Below the pieces are notes generated by a model that was not told the DNA's origin, ran no database searches, and saw only the letters and a list, made by a program, of their open reading frames with translations. From Acetobacter lambici (lineage in GTDB: Bacteria > Pseudomonadota > Alphaproteobacteria > Acetobacterales > Acetobacteraceae), in assembly GCF_011516885.1 (NCBI RefSeq), contig NZ_WOTD01000005.1, positions 58,669 through 122,668 of the forward strand: a stretch of 64,000 nt of DNA, given 5' to 3'. Shown here in pieces: positions 36,026 through 45,574 of the stretch (position 1 is its first letter; each line of letters begins with the position of its first letter). The translations under genes and the position numbers were made by a program.

Positions 36026-36532
36026 GTGGTACGTCTGCTCGGCATTGATCCCGGCCTGCGGTTTACGGGGTGGGGCGTGATCGATGTCGAGGGCAACAGG
36101 CTCCGGCATGTGGAAAACGGCGTGATCGCCACCAACAGCGCGGATAGCGTGCCAGACCGGCTGAAGGTTCTGCACGATAATCTGCATATGCTGATCGAAC
36201 GCCTCCAGCCCGCCGAAGCCGCGGTGGAGGAAACCTACGTCAACCGCAACGGGGCCGCGACCCTCAAGCTGGGTTATGCCCGTGGTGTGGCTCTGCTGGC
36301 CCCCGCCCTTGCCGGGTTGAGCGTGGCCGAATACGGTGCGCTGTCGGTTAAAAAAGCAGTGGTTGGCACCGGCTCGGCTGATAAAAAACAGGTGGAAATG
36401 ATGGTGCGCAGGCTTTTGCCGGGCGTGGAGGTCCTTCGGGCGGATGCGTCCGATGCTCTGGCCGTTGCCATCTGCCATGCCCACCACAGGGCCAGTGCCC
36501 GCCACATTGCAGCCGGAGTGCGCATGGCATGA
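36026..36532 (+). CDS. ruvC: Holliday junction resolvase RuvC
   Basis: RuvC cuts Holliday junctions symmetrically in the RuvABC resolvasome. The 168-residue protein begins VVRLLGIDPGLRFTGWGVID with the first catalytic Asp, then has VEETYVNRNG (Glu) and a C-terminal DASDALAVAICHAHH with the remaining acidic residues. The start is GTG 36026, 2 bp after yebC. It ends overlapping the ruvA start (ATGA). Confidence 0.96.
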   Translation: MVRLLGIDPGLRFTGWGVIDVEGNRLRHVENGVIATNSADSVPDRLKVLHDNLHMLIERLQPAEAAVEETYVNRNGAATLKLGYARGVALLAPALAGLSVAEYGALSVKKAVVGTGSADKKQVEMMVRRLLPGVEVLRADASDALAVAICHAHHRASARHIAAGVRMA

Positions 36533-37137
36533 TTGCGTTTTTATGCGGCCTTGTCATTCAGGTGGATCTGGGCAGTTGTGTGGTGGACGTGAACGGCGTG
36601 GGCTATCTGGTCGCGGCCTCCACCCGCACTCTGGCGGCCCTGCCCAACCCGCCTGAAAAAGCCCGGATTCTGATCGAGACCGTGGTGCGTGAGGACGCCA
36701 TCCTGCTCTATGGTTTTTCTGAAAGTGCGGAGCGCGAGTGGTTCCGTCTGCTTACAGGGGTGCAGGGCGTTGGGGCCAAGGTGGCACTTGGTATTCTATC
36801 CGCCCTTTCCGCTGGTGAGCTGGTTGCGGCCCTGACCACGGCGGACAAGGCCAGCCTGATGCGCGCCCCCGGAGTGGGAGCCCGTCTGGCCGAACGGATT
36901 CTGACCGAACTGCGCGACAAGGCCGGCAAAATGCCCGGTAACAAGGGCGGCTTTAGTGTGCCGGTCATGGCCACACCCGTTGGCAGTATAGAGGCCGACG
37001 CCCTTATGGCGCTGGCCGGGCTTGGCTTCCGCCGTATGGAGGCCGCCCCCGTTGTGCGCCGCATTATGGAGGCCAGCGGGCCGGATGCCACGTTGGACAC
37101 AGTGCTGCGTGACAGCCTGAAGGATCTGGCGCGATGA
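36529..37137 (+). CDS. ruvA: Holliday junction branch-migration protein RuvA
   Basis: RuvA binds four-way junctions and recruits RuvB. The 202-residue protein has an OB-fold N domain (GYLVAAS and the [11 protein letters not shown] segment), the tandem HhH domain with [16 protein letters not shown] and [16 protein letters not shown], and the C-terminal domain with [11 protein letters not shown] that contacts RuvB. It overlaps ruvC and ruvB by 4 bp each. Confidence 0.96.
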   Translation: MIAFLCGLVIQVDLGSCVVDVNGVGYLVAASTRTLAALPNPPEKARILIETVVREDAILLYGFSESAEREWFRLLTGVQGVGAKVALGILSALSAGELVAALTTADKASLMRAPGVGARLAERILTELRDKAGKMPGNKGGFSVPVMATPVGSIEADALMALAGLGFRRMEAAPVVRRIMEASGPDATLDTVLRDSLKDLAR

Positions 37138-38210
37138 GCGCGGAATTTACCCCCGAGCGCGAGATTGACGCCACCCGGCAGGGTGAGGATATGGGCGAGG
37201 CCGCACTTCGGCCGCAAACCCTGTCCGACTTTACGGGGCAGAAGGCCAGCCGTGAGAATCTGTCCGTTTTTATCCACGCCGCCCGGAACAGGGGCGAGGC
37301 ACTGGACCATGTGCTGCTGCACGGGCCGCCGGGCTTGGGCAAAACCACACTGGCCCAGATTGTGGCGCGTGAACTTGGTGTGGGGTTTAGGGCGACATCT
37401 GGCCCGGTTATCCAGCGTGCTGGAGATCTGGCGGCTATTCTGACCAATCTGCAACCGCGTGATGTGCTGTTTATTGATGAAATCCATCGTCTCCAGCCCG
37501 CGATTGAGGAAATTCTCTACCCCGCGATGGAGGATTTTCAACTAGATCTGATTATTGGTGAAGGCCCGGCTGCCCGCTCCGTGCGCATTGATCTGCCGCC
37601 CTTTACGCTGGTGGCGGCCACCACGCGCGCGGGCCTGCTGGCTACACCTTTGCGTGACCGCTTTGGCATTCCGCTCCGGCTGGTGTTCTACACGCCAGAG
37701 GAACTGACCCGCATTGTGGCGCGTGGGGCGGAAAAGCTGGGTTTTGCCCTGTCCGCCGGAGGGGCGATGGAAATCGCGCGCCGCTCGCGGGGGACCCCCC
37801 GCATTGCCGGGCGGCTTTTGCGCAGGGTGCGTGACTTTGCCTCCCTTTCCGTGCCCGAAGGGCAGGTGGTTGAGGTCGACGTGGCCGATGCCGCCCTGAC
37901 CCGGCTGGAAGTGGACGCGCTGGGTCTGGACGGCATGGACCGCCGATACCTGCGGCGCATAGCAGAGTACCACCACGGTGGCCCCGTGGGCGTGGAAACA
38001 TTGGCCGCAGCACTAGCCGAATCGCGTGATACTCTGGAAGATGTGATTGAGCCGTTCCTTATTCAGGAAGGGCTGGTCCTGCGCACAAGCCGTGGCCGTG
38101 TGCTGGGCGAGCGGGGATGGCGGCATCTTGGTTTGACGCCCCCACCCAGACCAGAAAACACAGCCGGCCCCCAGATGGATTTTCTGGCCGATGATGAGGA
38201 AGCTCCATGA
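37134..38210 (+). CDS. ruvB: Holliday junction branch-migration ATPase RuvB
   Basis: The 358-residue AAA+ motor has Walker [10 protein letters not shown] near residues 63-71, Walker [10 protein letters not shown], sensor 1 [17 protein letters not shown] and the C-terminal winged helix with [14 protein letters not shown]. It drives branch migration with RuvA. It is coupled to ruvA by ATGA and to ybgC by ATGA, so the ruv genes run straight into the tol-pal operon. Confidence 0.97.
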   Translation: MSAEFTPEREIDATRQGEDMGEAALRPQTLSDFTGQKASRENLSVFIHAARNRGEALDHVLLHGPPGLGKTTLAQIVARELGVGFRATSGPVIQRAGDLAAILTNLQPRDVLFIDEIHRLQPAIEEILYPAMEDFQLDLIIGEGPAARSVRIDLPPFTLVAATTRAGLLATPLRDRFGIPLRLVFYTPEELTRIVARGAEKLGFALSAGGAMEIARRSRGTPRIAGRLLRRVRDFASLSVPEGQVVEVDVADAALTRLEVDALGLDGMDRRYLRRIAEYHHGGPVGVETLAAALAESRDTLEDVIEPFLIQEGLVLRTSRGRVLGERGWRHLGLTPPPRPENTAGPQMDFLADDEEAP

Positions 38211-38620
38211 GCAGCCATTCCATAGATTTTCGTGTTTATTATGAAGATACGGATGCGGGGGGCATTGTTTACCACGCCCGGTATCTGGCCTTTGCCGAAC
38301 GGGCAAGGACTGAGGCCATTCGCAGTTGCGGCATGCCTGCCTTGGGCCTTTTGAATGATTATGGTCTGGTGTTTGTGATGCGTGACGCCAAGCTGACCTA
38401 CCGCACCCCCCTGCGGCTGGATGACGTGCTGACCGTGACAACACGCCTGATGTCGCTGCGTGCGGCCAGTTGCCGGCTGGAACAGATTGTAACCCGTGGG
38501 GCGGATGTTGCGGCCGAGGTGGACGTGGGTCTGGCATGTGTTCGTGCGGCAGATGGACGTCCTGCCCGATTTCCGCCTTTATGGCATGATCTTCTGAGCA
38601 GGCTGGCACCAAAGGATTAA
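38207..38620 (+). CDS. ybgC: Tol-Pal-associated acyl-CoA thioesterase YbgC
   Basis: The 137-residue hotdog-fold thioesterase has the catalytic signature [25 protein letters not shown], with the active-site Asp. YbgC hydrolyses acyl-CoA or acyl-ACP and interacts with the phospholipid synthesis machinery; it is the conserved first gene of tol-pal operons. It starts inside the ruvB stop and lies 118 bp before tolQ. Confidence 0.93.
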   Translation: MSSHSIDFRVYYEDTDAGGIVYHARYLAFAERARTEAIRSCGMPALGLLNDYGLVFVMRDAKLTYRTPLRLDDVLTVTTRLMSLRAASCRLEQIVTRGADVAAEVDVGLACVRAADGRPARFPPLWHDLLSRLAPKD

Positions 38621-38738
38621 AAGCGCCTCTTCTGCTTTTTTACGGAAAACAGTAAGAAGCAGCAGTGTTGGGCTGTGAGGAATCTCGCCCGAGTCGGAGA
38701 CTGGTGGCCCGCAACGGGTGCAGAGGCAGGAGGCATTA

Positions 38739-39458
38739 TTGGATCGTGCGGTTGATGCGGCAAATCTCGGCGTAAGCGCGGCGGGAGACCTGTCGGTCTG
38801 GGCGTTGTTTATGAACGCCTCACTTGTGGTGAAGCTGGTCATGCTGGGGCTGCTTTTGTGCTCCATCATGGTCTGGGCCATTATTATCGACAAGTTTGTT
38901 ACAATCCGGCGGATCAACCGGGCGGCTTCAGGCTTTGAAGACCGGTTCTGGTCTGGTGGCAGTCTGGATGACCTGTACGAGAGCGATGGCGCCAAGCCTG
39001 TCAGCCCGATGGCCGCCGTATTTGGTGCCGCCATGGGTGAATGGCGGCGTTCTGCCCGTATTCCCGGCGTGGATCTGGTGCGTGGTGGGGTCAAGGAGCG
39101 CGTGGACCGCGCCATTGGCATTACCATCACGCGGGAGATGGATCGCCTGCGCCGCTGGGTGATCTTTCTGGCAACTGTTGGGCCTGTGGCTCCGTTTGTG
39201 GGCCTGTTTGGCACGGTGTGGGGGATCATGCACTCCTTCAGCTCCATTGCGGCTGAACACAACACCAATCTGAGCGTCGTGGCTCCCGGTATTTCCGAAG
39301 CACTGTTTGCGACCGCCATCGGCCTGCTGACCGCTATTCCGGCTTATGTGGCCTACAACGTGATCAGCAACAGCATGGACCTGTTTGAGGACCGTCTGGA
39401 AGGGTTCGGCACCGAATTTGCCGCCATTCTCTCCCGCCAGTCTGAAGAAAGGGTCTGA
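38739..39458 (+). CDS. tolQ: Tol-Pal system inner-membrane protein TolQ
   Basis: TolQ with TolR forms the proton-driven stator that energises TolA. The 239-residue protein has three membrane helices (around residues 25-50, 130-155 and 170-195) and the MotA/TolQ/ExbB signature GPVAPFVGLFGTVWGIMHSF. I chose TTG 38739 because a perfect AGGAGG ends 5 bases upstream; a GTG at 38718 is in frame but lies before that site. It ends 2 bp before tolR. Confidence 0.93.
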   Translation: MDRAVDAANLGVSAAGDLSVWALFMNASLVVKLVMLGLLLCSIMVWAIIIDKFVTIRRINRAASGFEDRFWSGGSLDDLYESDGAKPVSPMAAVFGAAMGEWRRSARIPGVDLVRGGVKERVDRAIGITITREMDRLRRWVIFLATVGPVAPFVGLFGTVWGIMHSFSSIAAEHNTNLSVVAPGISEALFATAIGLLTAIPAYVAYNVISNSMDLFEDRLEGFGTEFAAILSRQSEERV

Positions 39459-39460
39459 GC

Positions 39461-39892
<432 letters not shown>

Positions 39893-39924
39893 GCCATCCC
39901 GTCGGGTGGAGAGGTACGAACACG

Positions 39925-40932
39925 ATGCCCATGGCACGGCCACGCCGGTCTGATCAGCGTATGCTCAGGCGGTCTCTTTATGTGTCAGGTGCGGCGCATA
40001 TCGCAGCGCTTGTGGCACTGCTGATCTCCCTGCCGCCGCCAAAGCCGCCGGAAGAACCCCCACAGCCAACGGTCGAGATGGAGTTCGAGCCATCCGATGC
40101 GCAGGACGGTGGCCCGTCCGCCAAGGCTGAAAAGCCTGCGGATGAGCAGCGCCCACCCGCACCCGCCGTGCAGGACGCCCCCCCCACGCCTGAGCCGCCC
40201 AAGGACGTGCCGAACGAGGAGCCCCCTCCGCCACCGCCCCCCCCGCAGGCCGTACCGCCCCCGCCTCAGGCGGAAGCGGAACCGCTGCCTGACGTGCCCC
40301 TGCCGCCCAAGGCGGAGGAACCCTCGCCAGAGGCGGTCAAGACGCCCCCATCCCCCCCGGCACCGCTCAAGCCGTCCACCAGTGTGGCACCACCATCGCC
40401 CATGACGCAGCAGACGGACACACTGCCCGACACGGTGGTGCCCTCGCACATTACGCAGCCCAACAAGGCTAAAAAAAGCGAGCCGGACACACACTCCCTG
40501 CTGGAAACGCTGGATACCTTCCGTTCGGACCAGAAGCAGACACACGCACCCAAGGCGCGGGCCAACCCGCTGGCCGGGGGCGCGCCCAATGGGGGTGGGT
40601 CACCCGTGGGCAGTAACATTACGGGCAGCCTGAGCGTTGGGCAGCAAAAGGCCATTGGGGCGTCCGTCCGTCGTTGCTATTCGGAGGATACGGCGGCCAA
40701 GGACTATGCCAGTTTTGTGGCCCATCTTGTTGTAACCGTGGATGAAACGGGCGAGGCACGGATTGTGCAGTTCGCCCCCGAAACACAGGCCCGCATGAGT
40801 GCGGATGCGTCCTACCGCGCTCTGGCCGAGCGCGCACGCGCGGCTGTGTTGAGCCCCACATGCGCCAAACTGCCGATTCCCAAGGAACTTCTTGGGCAGA
40901 CCCGGCAACTCAAATTTGTCTTCAGGCCTTAA
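39925..40932 (+). CDS. tolA: Tol-Pal system protein TolA (TonB-like)
   Basis: TolA links the inner-membrane motor to Pal and TolB. The 335-residue protein has a basic N terminus, one membrane helix ([15 protein letters not shown], about residues 22-37), a long Pro/Glu/Ala-rich stalk (about residues 40-190, with [15 protein letters not shown]) and a C-terminal TolA/TonB domain of about 110 residues that includes [26 protein letters not shown]. The stalk is proline-rich instead of the alanine/lysine helix of enteric TolA, so it resembles TonB. Position between tolR and tolB supports the TolA call. Confidence 0.9.
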   Translation: MPMARPRRSDQRMLRRSLYVSGAAHIAALVALLISLPPPKPPEEPPQPTVEMEFEPSDAQDGGPSAKAEKPADEQRPPAPAVQDAPPTPEPPKDVPNEEPPPPPPPPQAVPPPPQAEAEPLPDVPLPPKAEEPSPEAVKTPPSPPAPLKPSTSVAPPSPMTQQTDTLPDTVVPSHITQPNKAKKSEPDTHSLLETLDTFRSDQKQTHAPKARANPLAGGAPNGGGSPVGSNITGSLSVGQQKAIGASVRRCYSEDTAAKDYASFVAHLVVTVDETGEARIVQFAPETQARMSADASYRALAERARAAVLSPTCAKLPIPKELLGQTRQLKFVFRP

Positions 40933-40957
40933 AAGCAGGCTACACGGAGGAAAACAC

Positions 40958-42322
40958 ATGCTGATGAGTACCCGGCCTCTTATTTCCGATCAGGAAGCAG
41001 ATACTCTGGTGGGCACGCTGCGCCGCCGTACCTTGCTGGGCGCGAGTGTTGCCGCAGGGGGTGTTCTGGCAACACCGTTGGCCGCTTTTGCCGCAACGCC
41101 CGCCCCTGAGGCGGAAATTACGGTGGATCAGGCCCGGACGGCCCCTATTCCCATCATCATCCCCGATTTTGGGGGAGGTCTTGGGCAGCAGATGGCCGAG
41201 GTGCTGACCAACGACCTGAACAACACGGGTCTGTTCAAGGTTATTCCCGGTTCATCCGCCGCCGCCAAGCCCGATTTTGCCACGGCCAAGGGCCTTGGCG
41301 CGCATGCGCAGGTTACGGGCAGCGTTACGGGCAGTGGTGCTTCCGTGCGGGTGGAAATGCGGTTGTGGGATGTGCTGACCAAGCAGCAGATTCAGGGCAC
41401 GGCCTACACCACCTCCTCCGCCAACTGGCGGCGGATTGCCCATATTGTGGGCGATGTGATTTACGAGCGGATGCTGGGTGAAAAAGGGTATTTTGATACC
41501 CGCATCGCCTTTATCTCCCGCTCCGGCCCGCGTGGGCACCAGCGCACCCGGCTGGCCATTATGGATCAGGATGGGGCCAATGCCCGTATGCTCACGGCCG
41601 GGAACTGGCTGACGCTGACACCCCGATTCAGCCCCGCCAAGGACCAGATTGCCTTCATGTCCTACGCCAATAACCGGCCACGGGTGTATCTGTTTGACCT
41701 CAATACCGGTCGGCAGCAGATTCTGGGCGATTTTCAGGGCATTTCGTTCGCGCCGCGCTTCTCGCCCGATGGGCGCTCGGTCCTGCTGTCCGTGACCCGC
41801 AACGGTGGGTCTGACCTGTATTCGGTCGATCTGGCATCGGGGGCGCGCCGCCAGCTTACGGCATCGGGCGCGATTGATACCAGCCCGTGCTACAGCCCGG
41901 ACAGTTCCCAGATCGTGTTCAACTCGGACCGGGGGGGCAGCCCGCAGTTGTACATCATGCCCGCAGGGGGCGGAAACGCGCAGCGCATCTCCTACGGTCA
42001 GGGCACCTATGGTTCGCCCGTGTGGTCCCCCCGTGGGGATCTGATCGCCTTTACCCGCATTGCGGGGGGGATGTTCTCGCTCGGAGTCATGCAGCCCGAT
42101 GGCACGGGTGAGCGGATCATGACCGAAGGCTTTACGGTGGAAAGTCCGAGCTTCTGCCCCAACGGGCGCGTGCTGGCCTATTGCCGTCAGACCCGCGCCG
42201 GCGCGGGGGGGAGTGGATTCAGCTCCAACATCGGCATGGTCGACATTACGGGCTTTAACGACCGCGTTATTCCCACCCCGGAAGGGGCATCCGACCCGGC
42301 GTGGTCACCCCTTAACGGGTGA
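40958..42322 (+). CDS. tolB: Tol-Pal system periplasmic beta-propeller protein TolB
   Basis: The 454-residue protein has an N-terminal alpha/beta domain and a six-bladed beta-propeller with repeated SPDG and [19 protein letters not shown] WD motifs, which binds Pal. I chose ATG 40958 after a GGAGG site. The N terminus carries RRRTLLGAS (Arg at residues 22-24) followed by a hydrophobic stretch and AAFA-A, resembling a Tat signal rather than the plain Sec signal of E. coli TolB. An intrinsic terminator lies 8-36 bp after the stop, separating tolQRAB from pal. Confidence 0.95.
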   Translation: MLMSTRPLISDQEADTLVGTLRRRTLLGASVAAGGVLATPLAAFAATPAPEAEITVDQARTAPIPIIIPDFGGGLGQQMAEVLTNDLNNTGLFKVIPGSSAAAKPDFATAKGLGAHAQVTGSVTGSGASVRVEMRLWDVLTKQQIQGTAYTTSSANWRRIAHIVGDVIYERMLGEKGYFDTRIAFISRSGPRGHQRTRLAIMDQDGANARMLTAGNWLTLTPRFSPAKDQIAFMSYANNRPRVYLFDLNTGRQQILGDFQGISFAPRFSPDGRSVLLSVTRNGGSDLYSVDLASGARRQLTASGAIDTSPCYSPDSSQIVFNSDRGGSPQLYIMPAGGGNAQRISYGQGTYGSPVWSPRGDLIAFTRIAGGMFSLGVMQPDGTGERIMTEGFTVESPSFCPNGRVLAYCRQTRAGAGGSGFSSNIGMVDITGFNDRVIPTPEGASDPAWSPLNG

Positions 42323-42329
42323 AGGATTA

Positions 42330-42363
42330 TTCTCCCGCCCGGCTTTTGGGCGGGAGAAGTTTT
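42330..42363 (+). terminator. Rho-independent terminator after tolB
   Basis: TTCTCCCGCCC and GGGCGGGAGAA form a perfect 11-bp stem with a 7-nt loop, followed by GTTTTC. It should end or attenuate the ruv-tolQRAB transcript before pal. Confidence 0.88.
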
Positions 42364-42641
42364 CATAATTCCGCCGTAATTTTCTTTATAATTTCGTAAA
42401 TTAGGGTTAGTATGCTTTGGGCCGGGGTGTGTTGTTTGGGTATCAGTCAAGGTATGGCTGGTATGAGAAACAGAGAACATGCTTGACCGGCCGCATAAGC
42501 TATGGCTTACGGCGGAATGGTCTCCAAAATTCGTCGGCTCTTCGAAGGGTTCGGAGGGGAGCAGAAGAATACGCGGGGATACAAGGTTATTAACTTCTTT
42601 TTCTCCGAATAGCCCTTAGGCTAATTCTCAGGATCCGACAC
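42364..42641. other. Leader region of pal
   Basis: About 280 bp between the tolB terminator and the pal ATG, with no gene. It starts AT-rich. The presence of a terminator upstream implies that pal has its own promoter here, but I cannot single out a convincing one. Confidence 0.5.
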
Positions 42642-43115
42642 ATGAGACTGAAAGTTGTTGCTGCGCTTGGTATGGTTGCTCTTCTGTCAGCCTGTGCGCA
42701 CGAAAATGCAAACACGGGTGCTTCCACCGGCGCGGCTGTCCAGCCGTCTGGCCCGGTGCCGGGCAGCGAAGCTGATCTGGTCGCTAACGTGGGGGACCGC
42801 GTATTCTATGACCTGAACAAGAGCGGTCTGAGCGCCGATGCCAAGACCACCCTGCAGAAGCAGGCTGACTGGCTTGCCAAGTATCCTCAGGTGAACGTTG
42901 AAGTTGCAGGCAACTGCGATGACCGCGGCACCGAAGAATACAACATTGCCCTGGGTCAGCGTCGTGCAAACGCCGCTCGTGACTTTCTGGTGGCAAAAGG
43001 CGTGACCTCTTCGCGCATCTCCACCATCTCCTACGGTAAAGACCGCCCCACCGCTCTGGGCGACACCGAAGAAGCGTGGGCACAGAACCGTAACGCTATT
43101 ACGGCTGTGAAGTAA
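42642..43115 (+). CDS. pal: Peptidoglycan-associated lipoprotein Pal
   Basis: Pal anchors the outer membrane to peptidoglycan. The 157-residue precursor has a lipoprotein signal with lipobox LSAC (Cys18), a short linker and an OmpA-like domain with VFYDLNKSGLSADAK, VEVAGNCDDRGTEEYNIALGQRRA and the DAP-binding Asp/Arg pair. Codon use is strongly biased, as expected for an abundant protein. It is bounded by terminators on both sides. Confidence 0.96.
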   Translation: MRLKVVAALGMVALLSACAHENANTGASTGAAVQPSGPVPGSEADLVANVGDRVFYDLNKSGLSADAKTTLQKQADWLAKYPQVNVEVAGNCDDRGTEEYNIALGQRRANAARDFLVAKGVTSSRISTISYGKDRPTALGDTEEAWAQNRNAITAVK

Positions 43116-43153
43116 GATTTTCAGATATTTCTGAAATCTGACTGATCAAGCGG

Positions 43154-43186
43154 AACAGGCCGGGCCCCAAAGCCCGGCCTGTTTTG
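43154..43186 (+). terminator. Rho-independent terminator after pal
   Basis: AACAGGCCGGGC (43154-43165) pairs perfectly with GCCCGGCCTGTT (43172-43183) around CCCAAA and is followed by a short T-stretch. Confidence 0.9.
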
Positions 43187-43260
43187 TATTTCGTGTCTTG
43201 TTTTGCGGGGCGGAATGATGGAATTCTTGCCCGTTTGTTATGGATGGGGTGAGGTTCTCA

Positions 43261-44109
43261 ATGAAGTCCCGGGTTAAAGCAGTACGCGTTGTCCGTCATG
43301 GTCTGGTGCTTTCGGGTCTGGTTGCCGTGCTTATGGGCACGACCAGTCCCATAAGCCATGCACAGGACGTTACCAGCCGGGAAGGCATTGCCCTTCAGGA
43401 CCAGATTCTCGCCCTCAAGCAGGCCATGAGCCAGATGCAGGCTTCCCAGAGCGAAGGGGGAGCACTGCCGCCACCATCCGCTACGCCCGGAGGCTCGTCC
43501 TCCGCGGCCAATGGTGATCTGGTATCCCAGTTGCTGGAGCGTGTGAGCACGCTCGAACAGCAGCAGCGCGACATGCGTGGCGAGATTGACCAGTTGACCA
43601 ATGACCTGCAGCAAAAAACGGCGGCCCTGTCCAAGCAGGTGGCGGATAGCCAGTTTGCCGCGCAGGCAGGAGCCGGTGGCGGTTCAGCCTCCGCTGCGGC
43701 TCCCGCAGAGCCAGCAGCCCGCGCCAACACGCCAGACGCCCTGCTGAGCGCTGGCAAGGCCGCCTTGCAGAAGCGTGATTACGATACCGCGCATGATAAT
43801 GCCGAGGCCGCCCTGAAAAGTGCGAAGGGTGCGTTCCGGGTGGATGCGCAGTTTCTTCTGGCTCAGTCCCTTGCAGGGCAAAAGCAGTATCGCCAGTCCG
43901 CCGTGGCTTATTACGATGCGTATCGCCAGTCCCCCAAAAGTGCCCGTGCGCCCGATGCCCTGTTAGGGGTTACGGCAGCACTTCTGGCGCTGGGGGATAA
44001 AAAATCCGCGTGTGAGGCGCTGGGTAAACTGAATAACGAGTTCCCGTCCCCTGCACCCCGTGTGGCGCATGCAGCGGAAATATACGGGCATAAGGGTGGC
44101 TGTAACTGA
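43261..44109 (+). CDS. cpoB: Cell division coordinator CpoB (YbgF)
   Basis: CpoB couples peptidoglycan synthesis to Tol-driven outer-membrane constriction. The 282-residue precursor has a signal peptide (cleavage near SHAQ, residue 37), an N-terminal coiled coil with LLERVSTLEQQQRDMRGEIDQL that would trimerise, an Ala/Pro linker, and C-terminal TPR repeats from about residue 158. I chose ATG 43261, preceded by GAGG, over an earlier in-frame start at 43240. The stop TGA overlaps an ATG at 44109 (TGATG) that is very probably the ancestral tilS start. Confidence 0.93.
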   Translation: MKSRVKAVRVVRHGLVLSGLVAVLMGTTSPISHAQDVTSREGIALQDQILALKQAMSQMQASQSEGGALPPPSATPGGSSSAANGDLVSQLLERVSTLEQQQRDMRGEIDQLTNDLQQKTAALSKQVADSQFAAQAGAGGGSASAAAPAEPAARANTPDALLSAGKAALQKRDYDTAHDNAEAALKSAKGAFRVDAQFLLAQSLAGQKQYRQSAVAYYDAYRQSPKSARAPDALLGVTAALLALGDKKSACEALGKLNNEFPSPAPRVAHAAEIYGHKGGCN

Positions 44110-44136
44110 TGGGCCTGCGGTGCGGGGGGTAGGAAT

Positions 44137-45456
44137 ATTCCGGTCTGTTTTGCACAGCGCCCGGTTTTTTCCGACCAGCCGGTTCCGCCACACTGGTTTG
44201 CCGCACTGCTGGACACGCTTGGCCCGTGGTTAAAGGATGAGCCGGGGCAGCCGCCGGTTGCGCTGGCCGTCTCTGGCGGGGGGGACAGTCTGGCCCTTGC
44301 GTGGTTGGCCCGGCGCTGGCGGAGCAATCTGCTGGCTCTTGTGGTGGACCACGGGCTGCGCCCCGAGTCCGCCGCCGAAGCCCAGCTTACGCTTGCGCGC
44401 CTGCGCGCAATGGACGTGCCTGCCCGCCTGATTACCCTGACAGACCTGACCAAAGGCCCAGCCATGGCCGCACGGGCGCGCAAGGCCCGCTATGCCCGCA
44501 TGGTGCAGGCTTGCCAGCAGGCCGGGTGTGTGGACCTGCTGCTTGGCCATCAGGCCGACGATCAGGCCGAAACCGCATGGATGCGCTCCAACGCAGGGAG
44601 TGGGCCAGATGGGCTGGCGGCCATGGGCTGGATCACCCATACGCCGGATGTGCGGCTGGTGCGGCCTTTGCTGGGGGTCTCCCGCGCGGCATTGCGCAAT
44701 ACGTTGCGTGCGGCAGGGCAGACATGGGTGGATGATCCCTCCAATCTGGACCTGCGGGCCGAGCGCGTGCGGGTCCGTTTTGCGCTGAATGAGAGCGGGC
44801 TGTCCGAGCAGTTCTGGTGCCTTGCCATGGATGCGGGGTTTGAGCGCATGGCGCGGGATAGGGCGCAGGCCAAGGCACTGGCGCGGACCTGTGCGTTTTT
44901 ACCCCATGGGTGGGTCAGGTTGGGGCAGGTATTGCCAGAACCTGCGGTGCTGTCGGGGTTGATCCGTGCTGTGGGCGCGCAGCAGTACCCTCCGGCCCCG
45001 GCTGCCGTGGCGCGACTGTGCAAAAACGGCGGCGCGGGCACATTGGCAGGCACCCGGCTTGCCAGATGGCGCGATGAGTGGTTTCTCATTCGGGAACAGG
45101 CAGGGGTGGCGGCCCCGGTGGCGGCCCCGGTGGCGGCCAGCCCCGGCATTGTGTGGGATAGCCGCTTTGTGCTGCACGCCCCTTCTGCCCTGTTGCGTTG
45201 CGGGGTATATGTAGGGGCTGCCGGTTACGGGCTGGAGCGCAAGATCCGCGCCGGGTGGCCTGCCCTGTTCTGTGCGGGGTTGCCTGCTTTGTGGTGGCAG
45301 GGGCAACTGGTTGCTGTGCCGCATCTGGAGTGGTGCCGCACGGCGGACTGGAAAGACGCTTTTTTTGAGTTCAGACCGCCTGTTCCCGTAACCGGGGTGG
45401 GTGTGTACGGGTGCAAAAAAGTACACGACAAGAACTATGTGGGACCCGTGGGCTAG
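44137..45456 (+). CDS. tilS: tRNA(Ile)-lysidine synthase TilS (start codon problematic)
   Basis: TilS converts C34 of tRNA-Ile(CAU) to lysidine and is essential. The PP-loop SGGGDS is encoded at 44272-44289, and downstream VVDHGLRPES, GHQADDQAETAWMR and WVDDPSN blocks are intact; a C-terminal substrate domain follows. No ATG, GTG or TTG lies between the in-frame stop at 44107 and the PP-loop; the first, TTG 44305, would delete it. I list ATT 44137 as the only weak start that gives a full enzyme (439 residues). Alternatively, one fewer G in the G6 run at 44124-44129 would join this frame to ATG 44109, which overlaps the cpoB stop. A 12-bp tandem repeat lies at 45116-45148. Confidence 0.85.
   Translation: MPVCFAQRPVFSDQPVPPHWFAALLDTLGPWLKDEPGQPPVALAVSGGGDSLALAWLARRWRSNLLALVVDHGLRPESAAEAQLTLARLRAMDVPARLITLTDLTKGPAMAARARKARYARMVQACQQAGCVDLLLGHQADDQAETAWMRSNAGSGPDGLAAMGWITHTPDVRLVRPLLGVSRAALRNTLRAAGQTWVDDPSNLDLRAERVRVRFALNESGLSEQFWCLAMDAGFERMARDRAQAKALARTCAFLPHGWVRLGQVLPEPAVLSGLIRAVGAQQYPPAPAAVARLCKNGGAGTLAGTRLARWRDEWFLIREQAGVAAPVAAPVAASPGIVWDSRFVLHAPSALLRCGVYVGAAGYGLERKIRAGWPALFCAGLPALWWQGQLVAVPHLEWCRTADWKDAFFEFRPPVPVTGVGVYGCKKVHDKNYVGPVG
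45116..45148 (+). repeat. 12-bp tandem repeat inside tilS
   Basis: GTGGCGGCCCCG is repeated twice and followed by a partial third copy (GTGGCGGCC). It encodes VAAPVAAPVAA in a linker of TilS. Copy number is likely to vary between strains without shifting frame. Confidence 0.85.
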
Positions 45457-45574
45457 GAAAATGGTTCCGGCATCCCATTTATAAGAGCAAAGGTTGCTTT
45501 TTTCCCCGAGCGCCGGGCAAGATGGCAGGACACTCCGGCGCTTTACGCACTAGAAGTATGGACACTCGGGCAAG

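Noticed and set aside
40201..40270. CC-rich runs in tolA as a simple-sequence contingency locus
   Set aside because: The runs encode an uninterrupted proline stalk and the frame is intact; no homopolymer is long enough to argue for phase variation.
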